Origin: Datura wrightii
Lineage: Eukaryota; Streptophyta; Magnoliopsida; Solanales; Solanaceae
Direction: 5' to 3'
DNA length: 64,000 nt
Assembly (NCBI GenBank): GCA_035772735.1
Contig: JASDFA010000016.1
Coordinates: 175,713,001-175,777,000, forward strand
The notes under the pieces: generated by a model
The model's input: only the letters and a program-made list of their open reading frames with translations
Told to the model about the DNA's origin: nothing
Databases searched by the model: none
In this document: one piece after another, positions 1 to 11,905 of the stretch
How positions within the stretch are numbered: the first letter of the stretch is position 1
Layout of the letters: each line of letters begins with the position of its first letter
Made by a program: the position numbers and the translations under genes

Positions 1-1477
1 CCTACTCCCACTGGATAGTCCTAACATAACTACTACTACAAAGCTAACAACTCGATGCTGGGGCCCAAGACTAAGTCAAGGATACTTATCTGGAAGTACC
101 CTAAGACTGGTCATAGCTGCTTATCTGGAAGCGTCATAACCGTCTAATGAACAAACTGATAAATAATAATTGATTCTGATAACTGATATATGGGAGGCAT
201 TACTGACACCTCAAGAAAAGACTATAGTCAAACTGATCAGCTGACATTTCTGAAAATACTGAAAATGCTAACGTTTTTACTGAAACTAGAATAGGATGCA
301 ATTGACTAAGAATTCAACTGATATTAATAATATGGGAATTCTAACACTGATAGAATCAAGAAACATGAATAACAAATCAATTGTGCAAGACGCTATTTAC
401 TGTATTCAAGAGCTAGGGCTAAAACCCATTTACAGGAAGCAGGTAACAACATGATCTCTATGTAATGAAAATGTAGCAGCTAAAAATATGAATAACATTC
501 CAAATGAATTTAATCGAATTCTGACTGAAATATTTATAAATTTTTAAACCTCATGGCTAGGACTGATAAGAAAATTTAAATGGATTTTGTGGAACAAGGG
601 AAGGACAATTCTCTTGCAAAATTCTCACATACCTAGTGATGAAAATCCTAGAGAAAACCCTTGAGAAGATCAACGAAGAAAGTGGAACCCTTGCTCCTGC
701 TCTGTGCTTTCTAACTAAGTTCTACATTCTAACTTTCGAGGAAATGGGAGGAATGAAGAATGAACATCGATTACTCCTCTAAATCCCCTGAATATAACCC
801 AAAATGACATAGTTTAGGGATTAAAAAGGTCAAAAGTTACAAAAATGCCCCTGAAAGAAAATCTAAAAAAATACCCAACAGGGACCAACGGGTCACACAA
901 CAAGTCATTGGTTGATACCATAACTCATTGGGACCAGTCATTGGTCCTGGGCCTAGAATTTGGGCTCACTGGAATTTGGCAACGGGTGGGGACCAAGACT
1001 CGTTGGACAAACCAATGGGTCATTCGTACCTCTCATTTTCACTGGTAGAATTTTTAACAAAAACTTGGGAACCCCACTAACGGATGACACAATGACTCGT
1101 TGATAGAACCAAAGGGTCGTCATGTATGATTATGGTTAGCACTTCCTGGTCTTGAAATCTAGAGACGGGTGGAGACGATGACTCATTAGAGGTGATAATA
1201 AGTCATTGGTGCCACTTGTTGCTTCTGGGGGATGCCTGATGGATTTCTGAACTTGGGATGCAATAGACGACAGAACAACTCGTTACTCCTTCCAATGAGT
1301 CTTCCCATGCCTCATTGGTTCTCAGAGGGAAATTTTGTAGAGGTAACAACAGCTCAGAAAATGACCCATTAGAGGTGACAACGATCCTGGGTCGTTCTGT
1401 AATAAAACTTTCTTGGTTTCCCCTGGTTTTTCTTGCAAGGTCTGAGTTTTGTAATAGGAAACTTTTGGGGTGGTACA
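1..1477 (-). repeat. 3' LTR (partial) of Tekay-type element I
   Basis: The LTR begins, read on the minus strand, at 1477 with TGTACCACCCCAAAAGTTTC. This closely resembles the start of the D LTRs (TGTAACACCC.AAAAGTTTC). A purine-rich GGGGGAGATAT lies directly upstream, as expected at an internal/3' LTR junction. Positions 850-1450 hold many GAGTC/GACTC-type words, as in the D and E LTR starts, and 600-850 aligns with the D LTR stretch near 12650-12740. D LTRs are about 2.8 kb, so the rest of this LTR probably lies left of the window. No coding potential. Confidence 0.8.
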
Positions 1478-1490
1478 ATATCTCCCCCAT
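1478..1490 (-). promoter_or_regulatory. polypurine tract of element I
   Basis: On the minus strand this reads as GGGGGAGATAT immediately before the LTR start TGTACC. The same word precedes the 3' LTRs of D (26821-26831) and E (55584-55594). It would prime plus-strand DNA synthesis during reverse transcription. Confidence 0.75.
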
Positions 1491-1499
1491 ACGAATTGA

Positions 1500-3060
1500 A
1501 TTGACGCAACTAGGATGCATACTGAAAATCTGAGTAGTGCTGATGAGTACAGAACTGAACAGAGTATTGAGGAGGAATTTAATACCTGATGTTGAAACTG
1601 AACTGGAAGGGAATAAATTAGTCCATTTAGCCATTATGTCCTCTTATGACTCCCATGTAGCTCCCTTAACTAGCTGTCTCCTCCACAAGACTTTAACTGA
1701 AGCGATTTCCTTATTCCTCAGCTTATGGACCTGATGATCTAAGATCTTCACTGGGACTTCTTCATGAGAGAGACTATCCTTCACTCCTGCAATGTCTAGT
1801 GGCACAATTAAGGTTGTATCACTGATTCACTTCTTCAATAGTGACACATGGAATACTGGATGCAGAGATGCTAACTCTGTGGGTAATTTACCTTATAGGC
1901 CACATTGCTGATTCGTCTCACAATCCTGTAAGGTCCTACATACCTCAGACTGAGTTTCCCTTTCTTTCCAAACCTTATCACCCCTTTCATCGATGGAATT
2001 TTCAGGTAAACCCAATCATCTACAAAAAAATTCTAACTCTCTCTCCTCACGTTAGCATAGGATTTCTGTTGGCTTTGAGTTGTTTTCAATCATCCCTTGA
2101 TAAGTTGCACTTTCTGCATAGCTTCATGGACTGAGTCTGGCTCTATCAAGGTAGCTTCACCTACTTTAAACCACCCTATAAGAGACCTACACCTCCTACA
2201 ATATAATGCTTCAAATGGGGCCATCTGAATACTAGAGAAGTAGATGTTGTTGTATACAAACTCGATGAGAGGTAGGTGATCATCCCAACTTCCCTTGAAG
2301 TAGATCACACAAGCTCTCAGCATACCTTATAAGGTCTGAATAGTATGCTCAACTTGTCCATCTGTCTTAGGGTGAAAAGCTATGATGAGCTTGACTTGAG
2401 TACCAAGTCCTTTCTAAAATGACTTTTAGAAATACGAGGTGAACTGGGTATCTCTATATGAAATAATGTACAAGGGCACCCCATGTAGTCTAACTAACTA
2501 CCGGATGTATCGCTAGCATAATCCTCTGCTAAGTCTATAGTTCTAACTAGGAGGAAACATGCTGATTACTGACTTGGTCATCTGATCTACTAGCACTCAA
2601 ATTGAGTCATGATGCCGGTGAGTGTGAAGTATACCTGTAATAAAGTCCATATTCACTTCTTTCCACTTCCATGTGGGTATGCTGTTATCTTGAGTCATAC
2701 CTCTAGGTCTCTAATGTTTCACCTTAACATACTGGCAGTTGGGGCACTTAGCCATAAATTCTGCAATGTCTCTTTTCATGTCGTTTCACCAGTAGATATC
2801 TCATAGGTCACGGTGTACTTTAGTGGCACCTGGGTGGATACAATATCTGGAGCTATGTGCTTCCACTAGTATTTGTTGTCTTAAGTCACCTACATCCAGT
2901 ACACAAATTATGCCCTAGTAACGAAGCACACCATCTCCCCCTTTGGAGAAAGCCTCCACTTCATTTCTGAGAACTGCTTCTTTCAGCTTAAGCAATATGG
3001 GATGTTCATCCTGCATTGAATTAACTTCAACAACTAGCAAAGAATCTGACCCACTATGCA
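1500..3060 (-). pseudogene. integrase and chromodomain remnant of element I
   Basis: Degenerate C-terminal pol of a Tekay/Del chromovirus, read right to left. About 2090-2323 encodes an integrase core end (WDDHLPLIEFVYNN, then FEALYCRRCRSLIGW), the classic segment around and after the DDE glutamate. About 1960-2040 encodes the GPYRIVRR-type INT C-terminal domain. About 1600-1760 encodes a chromodomain-like tail (KILDHQVHKLRNKE, then KVLWRRQ, then GATWES) closely matching the corresponding part of E. Multiple stops and frameshifts occur, so no functional protein is possible. In chromoviruses the chromodomain helps steer integration. Family assignment is firm; exact domain limits are approximate. 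Confidence 0.8.
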
Positions 3061-4375
3061 GTACTACTCCACCCTCAGTTAAATCGACCAATTACACTCC
3101 CAACTGAGCTAACCTATGAATATCCTTTGCTAGTTCCTTTCTGCTTGCTTCAACATGAGAAACGCTCCCATGGACATCCTTCTTAGGGCATCAACCACCA
3201 CATTGTCCTTGCACAGGTGGTATAGCACACTCATGTCATAATCCTTTAGTAACTTCTACCCCCTCCTCTGACGAAGGTTCAAATCCTTCTGACTGAACAC
3301 ATATTGAAGGCTCTTGTGATCGGTGAAAACATCCACGTGAACCCCATAAAGATGCCTCCATATCTTCAAAGAAAATAGCACTACTGCCAACTCAAGACTA
3401 TGAGTTAGATAGTTCTTCTCATGAACCTTGAGCTATCTGGAGGCGTAAGTTATCACCTTACGTCGCTGCATCAGAATGCAACCGAGTCCAACTCTAAAGT
3501 GTCTATGTTCCTTCTGGTAAGGTTAAAACTAGAGCGATAATGAGTCGAGTCTTCAACTCTTGGAAACTCTTCTCATACACATCTGACCATTGAAACTTCG
3601 CCTTTTTCTGAGTTATCTTAGTCAGAGGAGACACATTACAGGAAAATCCTTCTACAAATTGTAGGTAATAACCGTCTAGACCCAGGAAACTTCTGATATT
3701 AGTTAGGGAAGTAGGTCTTGGCCAATCTTCCACCGCTGTTATCTTTTGAGGATCTACCTGAATACCCTCACTTGAGACTATTTAACCAAGGAAAGTAAAA
3801 GACTTCAACCAAAATTTACATTTGCTGAATCTGGCAAACAACTAGCGGTCTTTGAGTGTCTGTAGAACTTTCCTAAGATGGTTAGCATGTTCTTCCTCGT
3901 TTCTAGAGTATACTAGGATGTCATCAATACAATGATGAGCATGTCTAGATACTGCTTGAAAACCCTGTTCATCAGGTCAATAAAAGCTGTAGGGGCATTA
4001 GTTAGTGAAAATGACATAACCACAAATTCATAGTGACCATACCGAGTTTTGAAGGCAGTTTTCGGTATGTCACATTCTATGACTCTAAGCTGATGATACC
4101 CCAACCTAAGATCTACCTTGGAAAAGCAACTGGCTCCTTGAAGTTGATCGAACAAGTCATCAATCCTGGGTAGGGGATACCTATTCTTCACTGTAACTTT
4201 GTTTAGTTGATGATAGTTGATACACATTCTGAGAGTACCATCTTTCTTTCACACAAACAACACTGGAGCACCCCATGGAGAGATGTTAGGCCTGATGAAA
4301 CCCTTATCAAGAAATTCCTTTAGCTTTTCCTTCAACTCCTTAACATCTAGATCTAGTAGAGAATACACATCTAAA
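3061..4375 (-). pseudogene. reverse transcriptase and RNase H remnant of element I
   Basis: Reverse transcriptase blocks appear at 3913-4227 (CINYHQLNKV, KNRYPLPRIDDLFDQLQG, CFSKVDLRLGYHQLRV, FKTRYGHYEFVVMSF, NAPTAF). The frame breaks at the catalytic block: the expected aspartate pair is replaced by LIIVLMTS after a frameshift. 3503-3733 carries the RT thumb/connection (RSFLGLDGYY, EGFS, PLTKITQKKAKFQW). RNase H sequence follows at about 3180-3500 (DHKSLQYVFSQKDLNLRQRR in broken frames). Near 4350 the sequence jumps from the protease start (DVYSLLDL) straight into RT (KELKEKLKEFLDKG), so most of the protease is deleted. The element is long dead. Confidence 0.85.
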
Positions 4376-4439
4376 TGAAAGAGACATAAAATACCCATAA
4401 CCACGTTAGGTGAGCTCTCCTGATCCCAACGAGAGGATA

Positions 4440-4655
4440 AAGCATAAAAGCAGTTTTGGTGTTGACCGCCATCTGTACCTAAAGTGTTATCGTACTGAGC
4501 TGGACGGCCTACTGGGGCTACTAAAGTGGTAAACTATGATTTCCCCTATCCTGCTGACGGACACTTCTTTAGTCGGTGACTTAGTTGTCCGCACCCAAAG
4601 CAATCCTCTTTGCCAGATGGCATTCACCTGGATGTTTCTTTCCACACTTAGGCAA
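4440..4655 (-). pseudogene. gag zinc-knuckle scrap of element I
   Basis: On the minus strand a Tekay-type gag tail is visible. The conserved word KCGKKHPGEC is followed, after a one-frame shift, by an intact CCHC knuckle CFGCGQLSHRLKKC (C-x2-C-x4-H-x4-C, about 4565-4605). A gag/PR linker (VAPVGRPAQ, GGQHQNCFYALSSRW) leads toward the protease start. The frameshift falls between the two motifs. Nothing of gag upstream of the knuckle remains: at about 4650 the sequence changes to an ORF3-like fragment assigned to G. Confidence 0.75.
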
Positions 4656-4933
4656 CTTAGGGAAGTAGGGGTCTATAAGTATAGTGAATGGACCGTAATC
4701 TGGCATGCCGCTCTGATAATAAATATTGGGGAAGTCCTTCTTGAAGGATTCCACCTCAAATTGAGTTTCTGCATGGATGGACCACTTCCCCTTGAAAGGC
4801 ACTAATACTCTTCCATTCTAGCTAACCTAAAATGAATTTGTGCAATAGGCTGGGAATTATCAAAAGGAAAGGCCTGTAAGTCGGTGCTAGTCATTGGTGC
4901 TTTACCATTGCTATTTCGTTTAGAGGTGGACAT
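4650..4933 (-). pseudogene. ORF3 fragment (PF20167-like) of Athila element G
   Basis: ATG at 4933-4931 starts MSTSKRNSNGKAPMTSTD. The frame then gives ARMEEY, shifts by one, and continues VPFKGKWSIHAETQFEV, FKKDFPNIYYQ, GPFTILIDPYFPKL before being cut off. The pattern (basic low-complexity start, then W/F-rich helix with FP.I and a GPFT..P....EL-type block) resembles the N-terminal part of the family named putative plant transposon protein, as do the A, B and C ORF3s. It lies on the expected side of the G INT remnant at a similar distance, about 1.5 kb, as ORF3 lies from pol in B. The C-terminal part is replaced by the gag scrap of element I. Family assignment from memory of motif style; moderate confidence. 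Confidence 0.55.
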
Positions 4934-4937
4934 GATC

Positions 4938-4956
4938 CTGCAGACTAAGGTTAGTA
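4938..4956 (-). promoter_or_regulatory. candidate 3' splice site before G ORF3
   Basis: The minus strand reads TACTAACCTTAGTCTGCAG, ending at 4938, with the ORF3 ATG five bases further on. TACTAAC is a consensus-type branch point and TGCAG a good acceptor. The branch-to-AG distance (about 12 bases) is short. A, B and C have an acceptor-like CAG or GACAG at the equivalent position. Confidence 0.4.
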
Positions 4957-5014
4957 TCATACAAAGATTTAAGAGGAGAAAACTTACAAGATTGAAAAAC
5001 TGAATGATATCCAA

Positions 5015-6519
5015 TTATAAGTAGAGAAATGTTAACTTAGTAGACACCGACGGAACATCAACGCAATGCTGGTAGTGATTCACGAAGTGTCGATGAAATG
5101 TCGACATGAAGCAGTAAGCTGGGCAGAGACACCAATCACCGTTGCCACATCGTCAAATCGCTGCACTCAAACCAGAAGCACTGATGGAACACGGGCTCAT
5201 GGAAGAGGCCTATAGCCTCGCGATCGAAATCACGATTCCACTGGCGAGCCGCCAAAGGAAATCGGCGTAGCACCAATGGGTGTCTCTCATTCAGCTGATC
5301 CAAATTTCTGCTAATAACCAATACTTTTCCTCTCGTCACACCTCATAATCCTTTATACCACAGTGATTACCCAAAATGACAATGATGATTTTCCCTTAAG
5401 AAAGTAATGTCTCTATCTGTCGTTGGGAAAATTGTGTATGCGAAACACATAGGGTTACTCAGAATTCACCCCCAAATAAGAAGCACAAAACTCATAACAA
5501 AGTACACACAACAACTAAGTACCCATAGTAACATCAGAAACCCAGGATAGTACCACCAACATACCTGCTTCATGAACTTTATCACCAATATCTATTCTAA
5601 TCATGCAATATGTAAGATTTCCATCTCAATTAAAGCATAGATTAGGAGAAAGATACCAAATTTGAGAAGGGAAAATGAGTGGAGAGAGAGAAACTTTGTG
5701 ACTAGGTCACTTATGGTGCCTCCAAATTTATAGGGATTCAAATAAGGTGACATGGGTAATGAGGAGAGATATTTAAAGGTTACGTGAGGAGATAGTGATT
5801 GGTAAAGAAGAACGTGGACAATAATGAAGTGTATGTCGAGAAGGTGATTTGTTGGAAATTGCAGAGATGGTGGGTAAGGGAAAAGTTTTGGTTGTTGGAA
5901 AAATGGGAAGTGTTTAATGAAATAAGAATAGTTTTGGGGAGTTGGACCGGAATTCAAACTCTTGGGTCGGTTGGTCAATGATTGGTCAATATTTTAACAG
6001 AAATGGATATATGGATCTGTGCTTACCGGCAAATACCAGTGAAAGCCAAAGTTCCACCGCTGTGGACATCGGTGAGCATCACCTATTCAGTTCTTTGATT
6101 CATAACCGGCGAATTTTCAGCGTCTCATGAATTGACATCAGTGATTCACCGGATGAGACACTGATGTTATGGAAACTCCCCGGTATACTAGTTGAAACCG
6201 ACGTCTTACTGGCAGTTCATGCATTAGCAGTGGTGATTCGCCAATTGGGTCACCAATCTTACTCAAAATTTCTAATTGCACTGGCTAGAGTCGGCACGTC
6301 GTCGATGGTTCACGAATTGATATTGGCACTCCGCCGAAAAGTCGTTAGTCACCTCTCTACTCTCCCCTTATTCTGCTCATCTCCTATGCTAGGGCGGTGC
6401 CCAACACTTTCTCATCGGCGTTCCGCCGGCTTGGCGTTGGTCATGCCCTGATCTTCTTCACTTTGCATCTAATCTACCTACAAAAGTAAAAACAACAACA
6501 CATAAAAATGATTAAAATA
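5015..6519 (-). other. degenerate pol-ORF3 spacer of element G
   Basis: No gene is supported. The stretch sits between the pol end of G (about 6520) and its ORF3 scrap, matching the spacer of A and B. Several short dyads built from TCACCGG/CCGGTGA-like words occur between 5040 and 6450, and the ORFs here show no family resemblance. It may hold a decayed counterpart of the A/B spacer hairpins, but I cannot align it. Confidence 0.45.
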
Positions 6520-7902
6520 AAAATGCTTAGGTTGCCCCCCAAGATGAACCTTAGTTAACGTAGTGGCACGACGGAGGATTCTTATGCTCTATGGCTCATC
6601 TAGGTACATGACCTTTATTCGCCCAACCTACTCCAACACTCCTAAGTAATTTTTTACCCTTTGGTCATTTACCCTAAATTTTGACCCTTTTTCTTCTGGA
6701 ATCTCTATGGAACCATTTCCATAAACTTAGGACACCTTAAATGGCCCTGATCATTTAGATTTGAACTTTCCTGTGAATAATCTAAGTCGTGAATTGCACA
6801 ACAATACCAAATCCCCCGTAGCAAAATATCGATGCATGATTTTCTGGTCATGGTACTACATCATGCAGGCCTTATAAATAGTTGCATTCTCATATGCCCA
6901 CATTCTAAATTCATCCAATTCATGCAGATTTTCCACTCGCCCTTGGATGGCTCTCCCCCTGTTAAGGTTCAAGCTCTTCAGTGCTGACAAGACCTTATGT
7001 TCTAACTCAATAGGGAGGTGGAAAGTTTACCAAAAACAAGCTGATATGGATACATTCCAATCAGTGTCTTATATGTAGTCCGATATGCCCATAAGACATA
7101 ATCTAGCTTCCGAGCCTAATCTGTTCTATTCACATTGACTGTTTTAGTCAAGATATATTTGATTTCCCAATTGGAAAATTCTACTTGGCCACTGGTCTAT
7201 GGGTGATAAGGGGTGGCCACATTGTGCTTCACATCATACTTGGCTACCATAGTGCTGAACAGTCGATTGCAAAAGTGTGATTCTCCATCACTAATGATAG
7301 CTCTAGGAGTGCTAAACCGTGAGAAAATATGCTTCTTCAAAAAGGTTGTTACACTACTCCCCTCGTTGTTGGGTAATGCTAAAGCTTCAACCCACTTAGA
7401 GACATAATCAACCGCCACCAAAATATACATTTCCACAAGAGCTCAAAAAGGGTCCCATAAAATTAATCCCCCACACATCAAAACATTCCACCTTTAAGAT
7501 TGGTGTCAAAAGAAGTACCTGCCTCCTTTAGATACACCCTGTTCGTTCACTGATCGCATTGCTTCACAAAGTCATGGGCATCCTGATGCAGGGTAGGCGA
7601 ATAAAATCCACACTGTAGCATTTTTTCTGCTATCCAAATACTCCCATAATGGTCCCCAACCGACGATAAATAACAAGCCTCTAGAATTGGTACCATTTGA
7701 ACTTTTGGGACACACCTTCACATTATACCATTCGCACAGTTATAAAAAAGGTAGGATTCATCCCAATAAAACATCCGGACATCATGCATGAATCTTTTCT
7801 TTTGATGAAAGGTTAACCCCTCGGGTATGATATTGCTTGCCAAATAATTAGGAAAAATCCGCAAACCACAGTGTTAAGTCATGGTTTGGTGATGTTCATC
7901 GG
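6520..7902 (-). pseudogene. integrase remnant of Athila element G
   Basis: 7197-7436 encodes the integrase core: YILVAVDYVSKWVEALALP, KKHIFSRFSTPRAIISDGE (second catalytic aspartate in ISDG), and KYDVKHNVATPYHP. B carries the same blocks (ILVVVDYVSKWVEA, PRAIISDGG). The first Asp and the Glu regions lie in broken frames. 7440-7902 corresponds to the INT N-terminal zinc-binding region and RNase H linker, with stops. The left end near 6520-6545 (GGTTGCC-rich, then GTGGCACGACGG) matches the conserved sequence after Athila pol. Solo LTR J interrupts G at 7903; the frame context resumes at 11106. Confidence 0.8.
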
Positions 7903-10900
7903 TGCTACACCCCATAAAATGTTATCGGTTAGTAGGCGTACACATGGACTTGTGATGAGTAAGGAGAGCTCGACATGTGGGTAAAAGCCTCGGAAGGAGG
8001 GTCAGGTGAGGCAAGGCCGCGAGGGGCCAGCGTGATGCACCGGCCAATAGTGCATTAGCTAGCGTGGTGTGCCAGGCCATCTGCCACTTTGGGAGGCACG
8101 GCGTGGGGGCATTGTGGTTCCTTGGCTAGCACAAGATGCGCCCCTGCCACAATCCTTAAGTTATATATAAGACCCTTCACTTAATTCAAATCATTTCATA
8201 AGCGATACACACGGCTAGAGAATAAGGAGCATAACAATTTTTGATGGTTTTTCGTCCGATTACGCTACCAAATGCCATCAAATCTAAAATTAATTTCGGG
8301 AAATGAGTTATAGGCCTATGGGAAGCATTACTACAAAGATCTTTCTCAAAAAGTTTCTCAGCAAACCGGAACTCTTCCGAGTAAAAGTTTTCAGAATTAC
8401 TCCAAATTGAATCCTAAATGGACATAGGCATTAGGTAAGCATTTCTCCCTTCAAAAATCTTGAGAAATTATAAGCTTTTCACTTAATTATTCAAATTTGA
8501 ATTATAGTTGATATGATTATTGAAAGTTATTGCTTTTTGTTGAATTTATTACTGAAATTAGCCTTATTCTCTCGGCATTGCAATTTCGGTTTGGTGAAAC
8601 CACCATTTACAAGTTGAAACTCGCCAGCTGAATGAAAGTCGACATTCTAGGTATGTAAGGTTTATCCCTTCGACAAGTTATACATATTGTATAATGATAC
8701 GACTTATGTTCTTGAATGGAAATAACGGACCCATATGGTGCAAATAGTTGCTATCAGTAGATTGTGATTAGATATGTTGTGGTCAGCTGTTATTTGTAGA
8801 CTACGAATATATATATATATAGGTTGTGGTTAGCTACTAGAGAGCGTATCGAGAGTATATTGCAGTACCCTTAGTCGGGAAGGAGTATGTTAAGTGTGGC
8901 TCATGCCAGGAGCATCATAGAGACTCCCCTATCCGTCTGTCTATTGTATTAATTGAATTTTGATGTCTTGCTTTCACGCCAAGGCCTAAGAAGTTTAGGT
9001 TTAGTTATTGGGCCAGATTTCATAGGTTAGACAGTATCGAGCGTAGCCAGGCGAGATGACTTTTAGTTGGACGCTTATATCATTAGTGAAGCACGCACAG
9101 AGGCCATTGGCGTACCCTAATGCCCTAGGGCCAGAAATTTAGATAGGATGGCCATACTTTAAAGTTAGCGACACTAGGGTCGTCTAGTGAATTGAATGAC
9201 GGCTTGCCATCTAGTTAGCTACTACCAGTAACTATCAGTTCTAGTTAACTTAGTATCCTTCATACAGGTTGCTCAAGAAGCCATTCCAGTCGTTCAGGTT
9301 AGATAGACCCGTGGATACTCTAAGGAGGGGACATTATTAGTAGTTGGATGTGGGGCCAATGCCCAGCCTACTCCTATAAAATACCCAGGTATAGGTTGTC
9401 GTGAGTGGCTTCTATGTAAACTTACCTACGAGGTTAGGCATCACCCAGAAAAGTCATAAAAGATCTGAACAGATCAAGTTAAGGTCTAAAGGACTAGAAC
9501 AATGTTAGTACAGTATTACGCTCAGGCTAAGAATTTCAGTAAGTTGCATGTGGAGGATTAGGGGCCTACTGCTCAAAATAATGTTCAGTCAGTAGCATCC
9601 CTACAATCGTTCCAAGCAAAAAAAGTAAGTAATTGGTCAGCTGTGACCCTAAAGTTGCTTATGAGTTATAGTTGCCCAAGAAGGAAATTCAAAGTATTGT
9701 TAGGCCACTCCAGATCATGCCCTATTTGGTCTGGACCATTAGAGATTATGATCACTATCAGGATACTCTAATTAGATACAGGTACACGTGGTGTGCCTGT
9801 TAGCAGCTATACGGATTAGTCTAGGGGCGAGCAGCGGTCGCATTAGGCCCATAAGGACAGATATGCCTTTTGAGTGGCTAGATTGAGACTTAAATATAGC
9901 ACATTGGTTGGGATTATCCTCACCTAGGATTGCCTTCCCCCCACAACTTCATGGATGCTAACTGTGTCATCACCTACGGGGCTATATGATATTTCCTACG
10001 GGGCTATATGATGTTTCTCCATGGAGCTATATGCCGTCCCAAGGGATGATGTTGAGGCCCAAGGGTCATTTCATAGTCCATTCCATGGCTAGACTATTAT
10101 TTTATGTCGTATCGACATCACTAACTATCGTCAAGCTGGTGCCAAGGGTACAATCATAGGAGCCCACCAGGCTTAGACACAGTTACAAGAGTCCAACAGG
10201 ACCCAGAAGCCAGGTAGGTTGGCTAAAGAACCAGTAGAGTCATATAACCTGGAAGTATATAGATAGAATTGTACTTGTCAGGGATTATGAGGGCCCCGGT
10301 AGGTTGTTTCTATGTTGCTTGCACCTTACAGACTTATGGGGGCCAGGTTAGGTTCTTTTTTGTATTTTTTTCTTCTAGTTATTGCTTATGAATATATGAT
10401 CGTACAGTTTTAGCTCATATATGTGTAGTGTTTTACTAGATGCAGGCTATGAATAAGCAAGCTTACAGGCTAATTTCTGCACCTGCTTGTTATTCACTTT
10501 CAGTTCTCAATCAGTTTCTATTCAAATTATTTACCGCCTTACATATTCAGTACATATTGTACTGACGACCGACTATGGGGCGCTGCATTACTTGCCTGCA
10601 GGTTAGGCAGACAGTGTGGCCAGCTCCTTTCATTCGGAGTTGCTAGGTTGTAAAGGTTACCATATTTTATTTGTATAGTATTTGAGCAGGCTGGGGCCTT
10701 GTCCCGACCACTATTTGTATTCTTAGAGGCTTGCAGGCTAAAGTACTTAGTTAGTTAGTTGTTGTTGTCCATGTGGGGCCCATGTATGTCCTATTTTATG
10801 TGTTGGTGTTGTAGGGCCCATTATAGATGCTTATTTCCCTTTCCGTTATAAGTAGATAATCATGGTGGTCTTGTCGGCCCACTTAGGATCCCCATTGATG

Positions 10901-11105
10901 TATGTTGGCTGGGTTAGCTATTTTCTTTTACAGGTGTTGCGTGACCTTGTCGGCCCAAAGCTGTGTTTACAGCTGAGATATAGCAGTTTGTTTTCTTGAA
11001 TTTGAGTCAATGGTAGCTACCAGAGGTGCCTGTGCCCTGCCAGGTCAGCCCATATTCCAGTGTGGCGTTCAGTGGCAGTCATGCCTCCCAAGGTGGGGTG
11101 TGACA
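7903..11105 (+). mobile_element. solo LTR J
   Basis: A 3203 bp LTR begins TGCTACACCCC and ends GGTGTGACA. It sits inside G between INT and RNase H, flanked by ATCGG (7898-7902) and ATCAG (11106-11110), a 5 bp target duplication with one change. Its length and both ends match the minus-strand LTR H (32040-35265, 3226 bp), and a truncated relative is F. No internal region is present, so it is best read as a solo LTR left by recombination between two LTRs. A TATA box lies only about 260 bp from the start, implying a very long R/U5 part. No coding sequence. Confidence 0.8.
8162..8170 (+). promoter_or_regulatory. TATA box of LTR J
   Basis: TATATATAA follows a GC-rich stretch (7990-8150) and precedes the LTR body. 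The H LTR has the same layout in reverse: GC-rich block then an AT run at about 35005-35030. Confidence 0.5.
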
Positions 11106-11600
11106 ATCAGGGATGTTACTGTTAATCTCCTCATGTATTCCCAACTGACCACTTTTCTCTAGGCATGGTAGATGGTCAACCACTTGATTTTCACATCTCT
11201 TACGATCCTTCACTTCAAAGTCAAATTCTTGCAACAATAGGACCCACCTAATAAGCTTGGGTTTTGGATCTTTCTTGGTCATCAAAAATCTGAGTGCCGC
11301 ATGGTCCGTTGCACCACCACTTCGGTCCCCAAAACATATGCCTGAAACTTTTCAAACACAAACTCGAGAATAAGTAGCTCTTGTTCAGTTGGTGTGTAGT
11401 TTGTTTGTGCGTCATTCAGGGCTTTGCTAGCATAGTAAATGGGGTGAAAAGAGCTCTTGTTCAGTTGTTGTGTAGTTTGTTTGTGCGTCATTCAGGGCTT
11501 TGCTGGCATAGTAAATGGGGTGAAAAATCTTTTCCTTCTGCTGACCAAGGACTGCCCCTAATGCTACACTATTGGCATCACACATTAGCTAAAAGGGCTT
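11106..11600 (-). pseudogene. RNase H remnant of Athila element G
   Basis: Minus-strand blocks include HPIYYASKALNDAQ, NYTPTEQELLILEFVFEKF, then (frame broken near 11310) KLIRWVLLLQEFDFEVKDRK and NQVVDHLPCLE. These are the Athila RNase H/connection region. B has the same sequence order. The TDH catalytic segment is shifted out of frame (VVVQRTMRHSDF), and a 76 bp tandem duplication further breaks it. Continues from the RT segment at 11601-11905 and leads into INT on the other side of J. Confidence 0.8.
11376..11527. repeat. 76 bp tandem duplication in G RNase H
   Basis: Two near-identical direct copies (11376-11451 and 11452-11527), each starting AGCTCTTGTTCAGTTG and ending near GGGGTGAAAA. 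Differences are few. The length is not a multiple of three, so it also shifts the frame. Confidence 0.9.
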
Positions 11601-11905
11601 TGACTAATCAGGTGTCGTGATGATTGGAGCATAAACCAACCTTTCCTTCAATTCCACAAAAGCCTTCATACACTCCTCATTGGAATTGAACTTTGCCTTT
11701 TTTTCTAATAGCCGAAATAAAGGATGAGCTTTCTTGGAGAAATCTTTGATAAAACGACAGTAAAATCCCACATGCCCTAGGAAACTCCTAATACTCTTCA
11801 CTATTCTTGGCGGAGGTAACTGAGCAATGGCGTTAATCTTGGCTTGGTGTACCTCAATTCCTTTCTCAGAAATTGGGTCACAAAATAATACCTCCTTTCA
11901 CCATG
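11601..11905 (-). pseudogene. RT C-terminal segment of G, cut by D
   Basis: 11604-11801 encodes KSIRSFLGHVGFYCRFIKDFSK, PLFRLLEKKAKF, CMKAFVELKERL. This is the RT thumb/connection, matching the B segment around 50220-50330. It ends at the left target duplication of D (CCATG, 11901-11905). The preceding part of the same RT resumes at 29700, and the two halves are contiguous if D and one CCATG are removed. Confidence 0.85.

Noticed and set aside
6164..6451. 95-codon ORF in the G spacer
   Set aside because: No motif and sits in a decayed non-coding Athila spacer.
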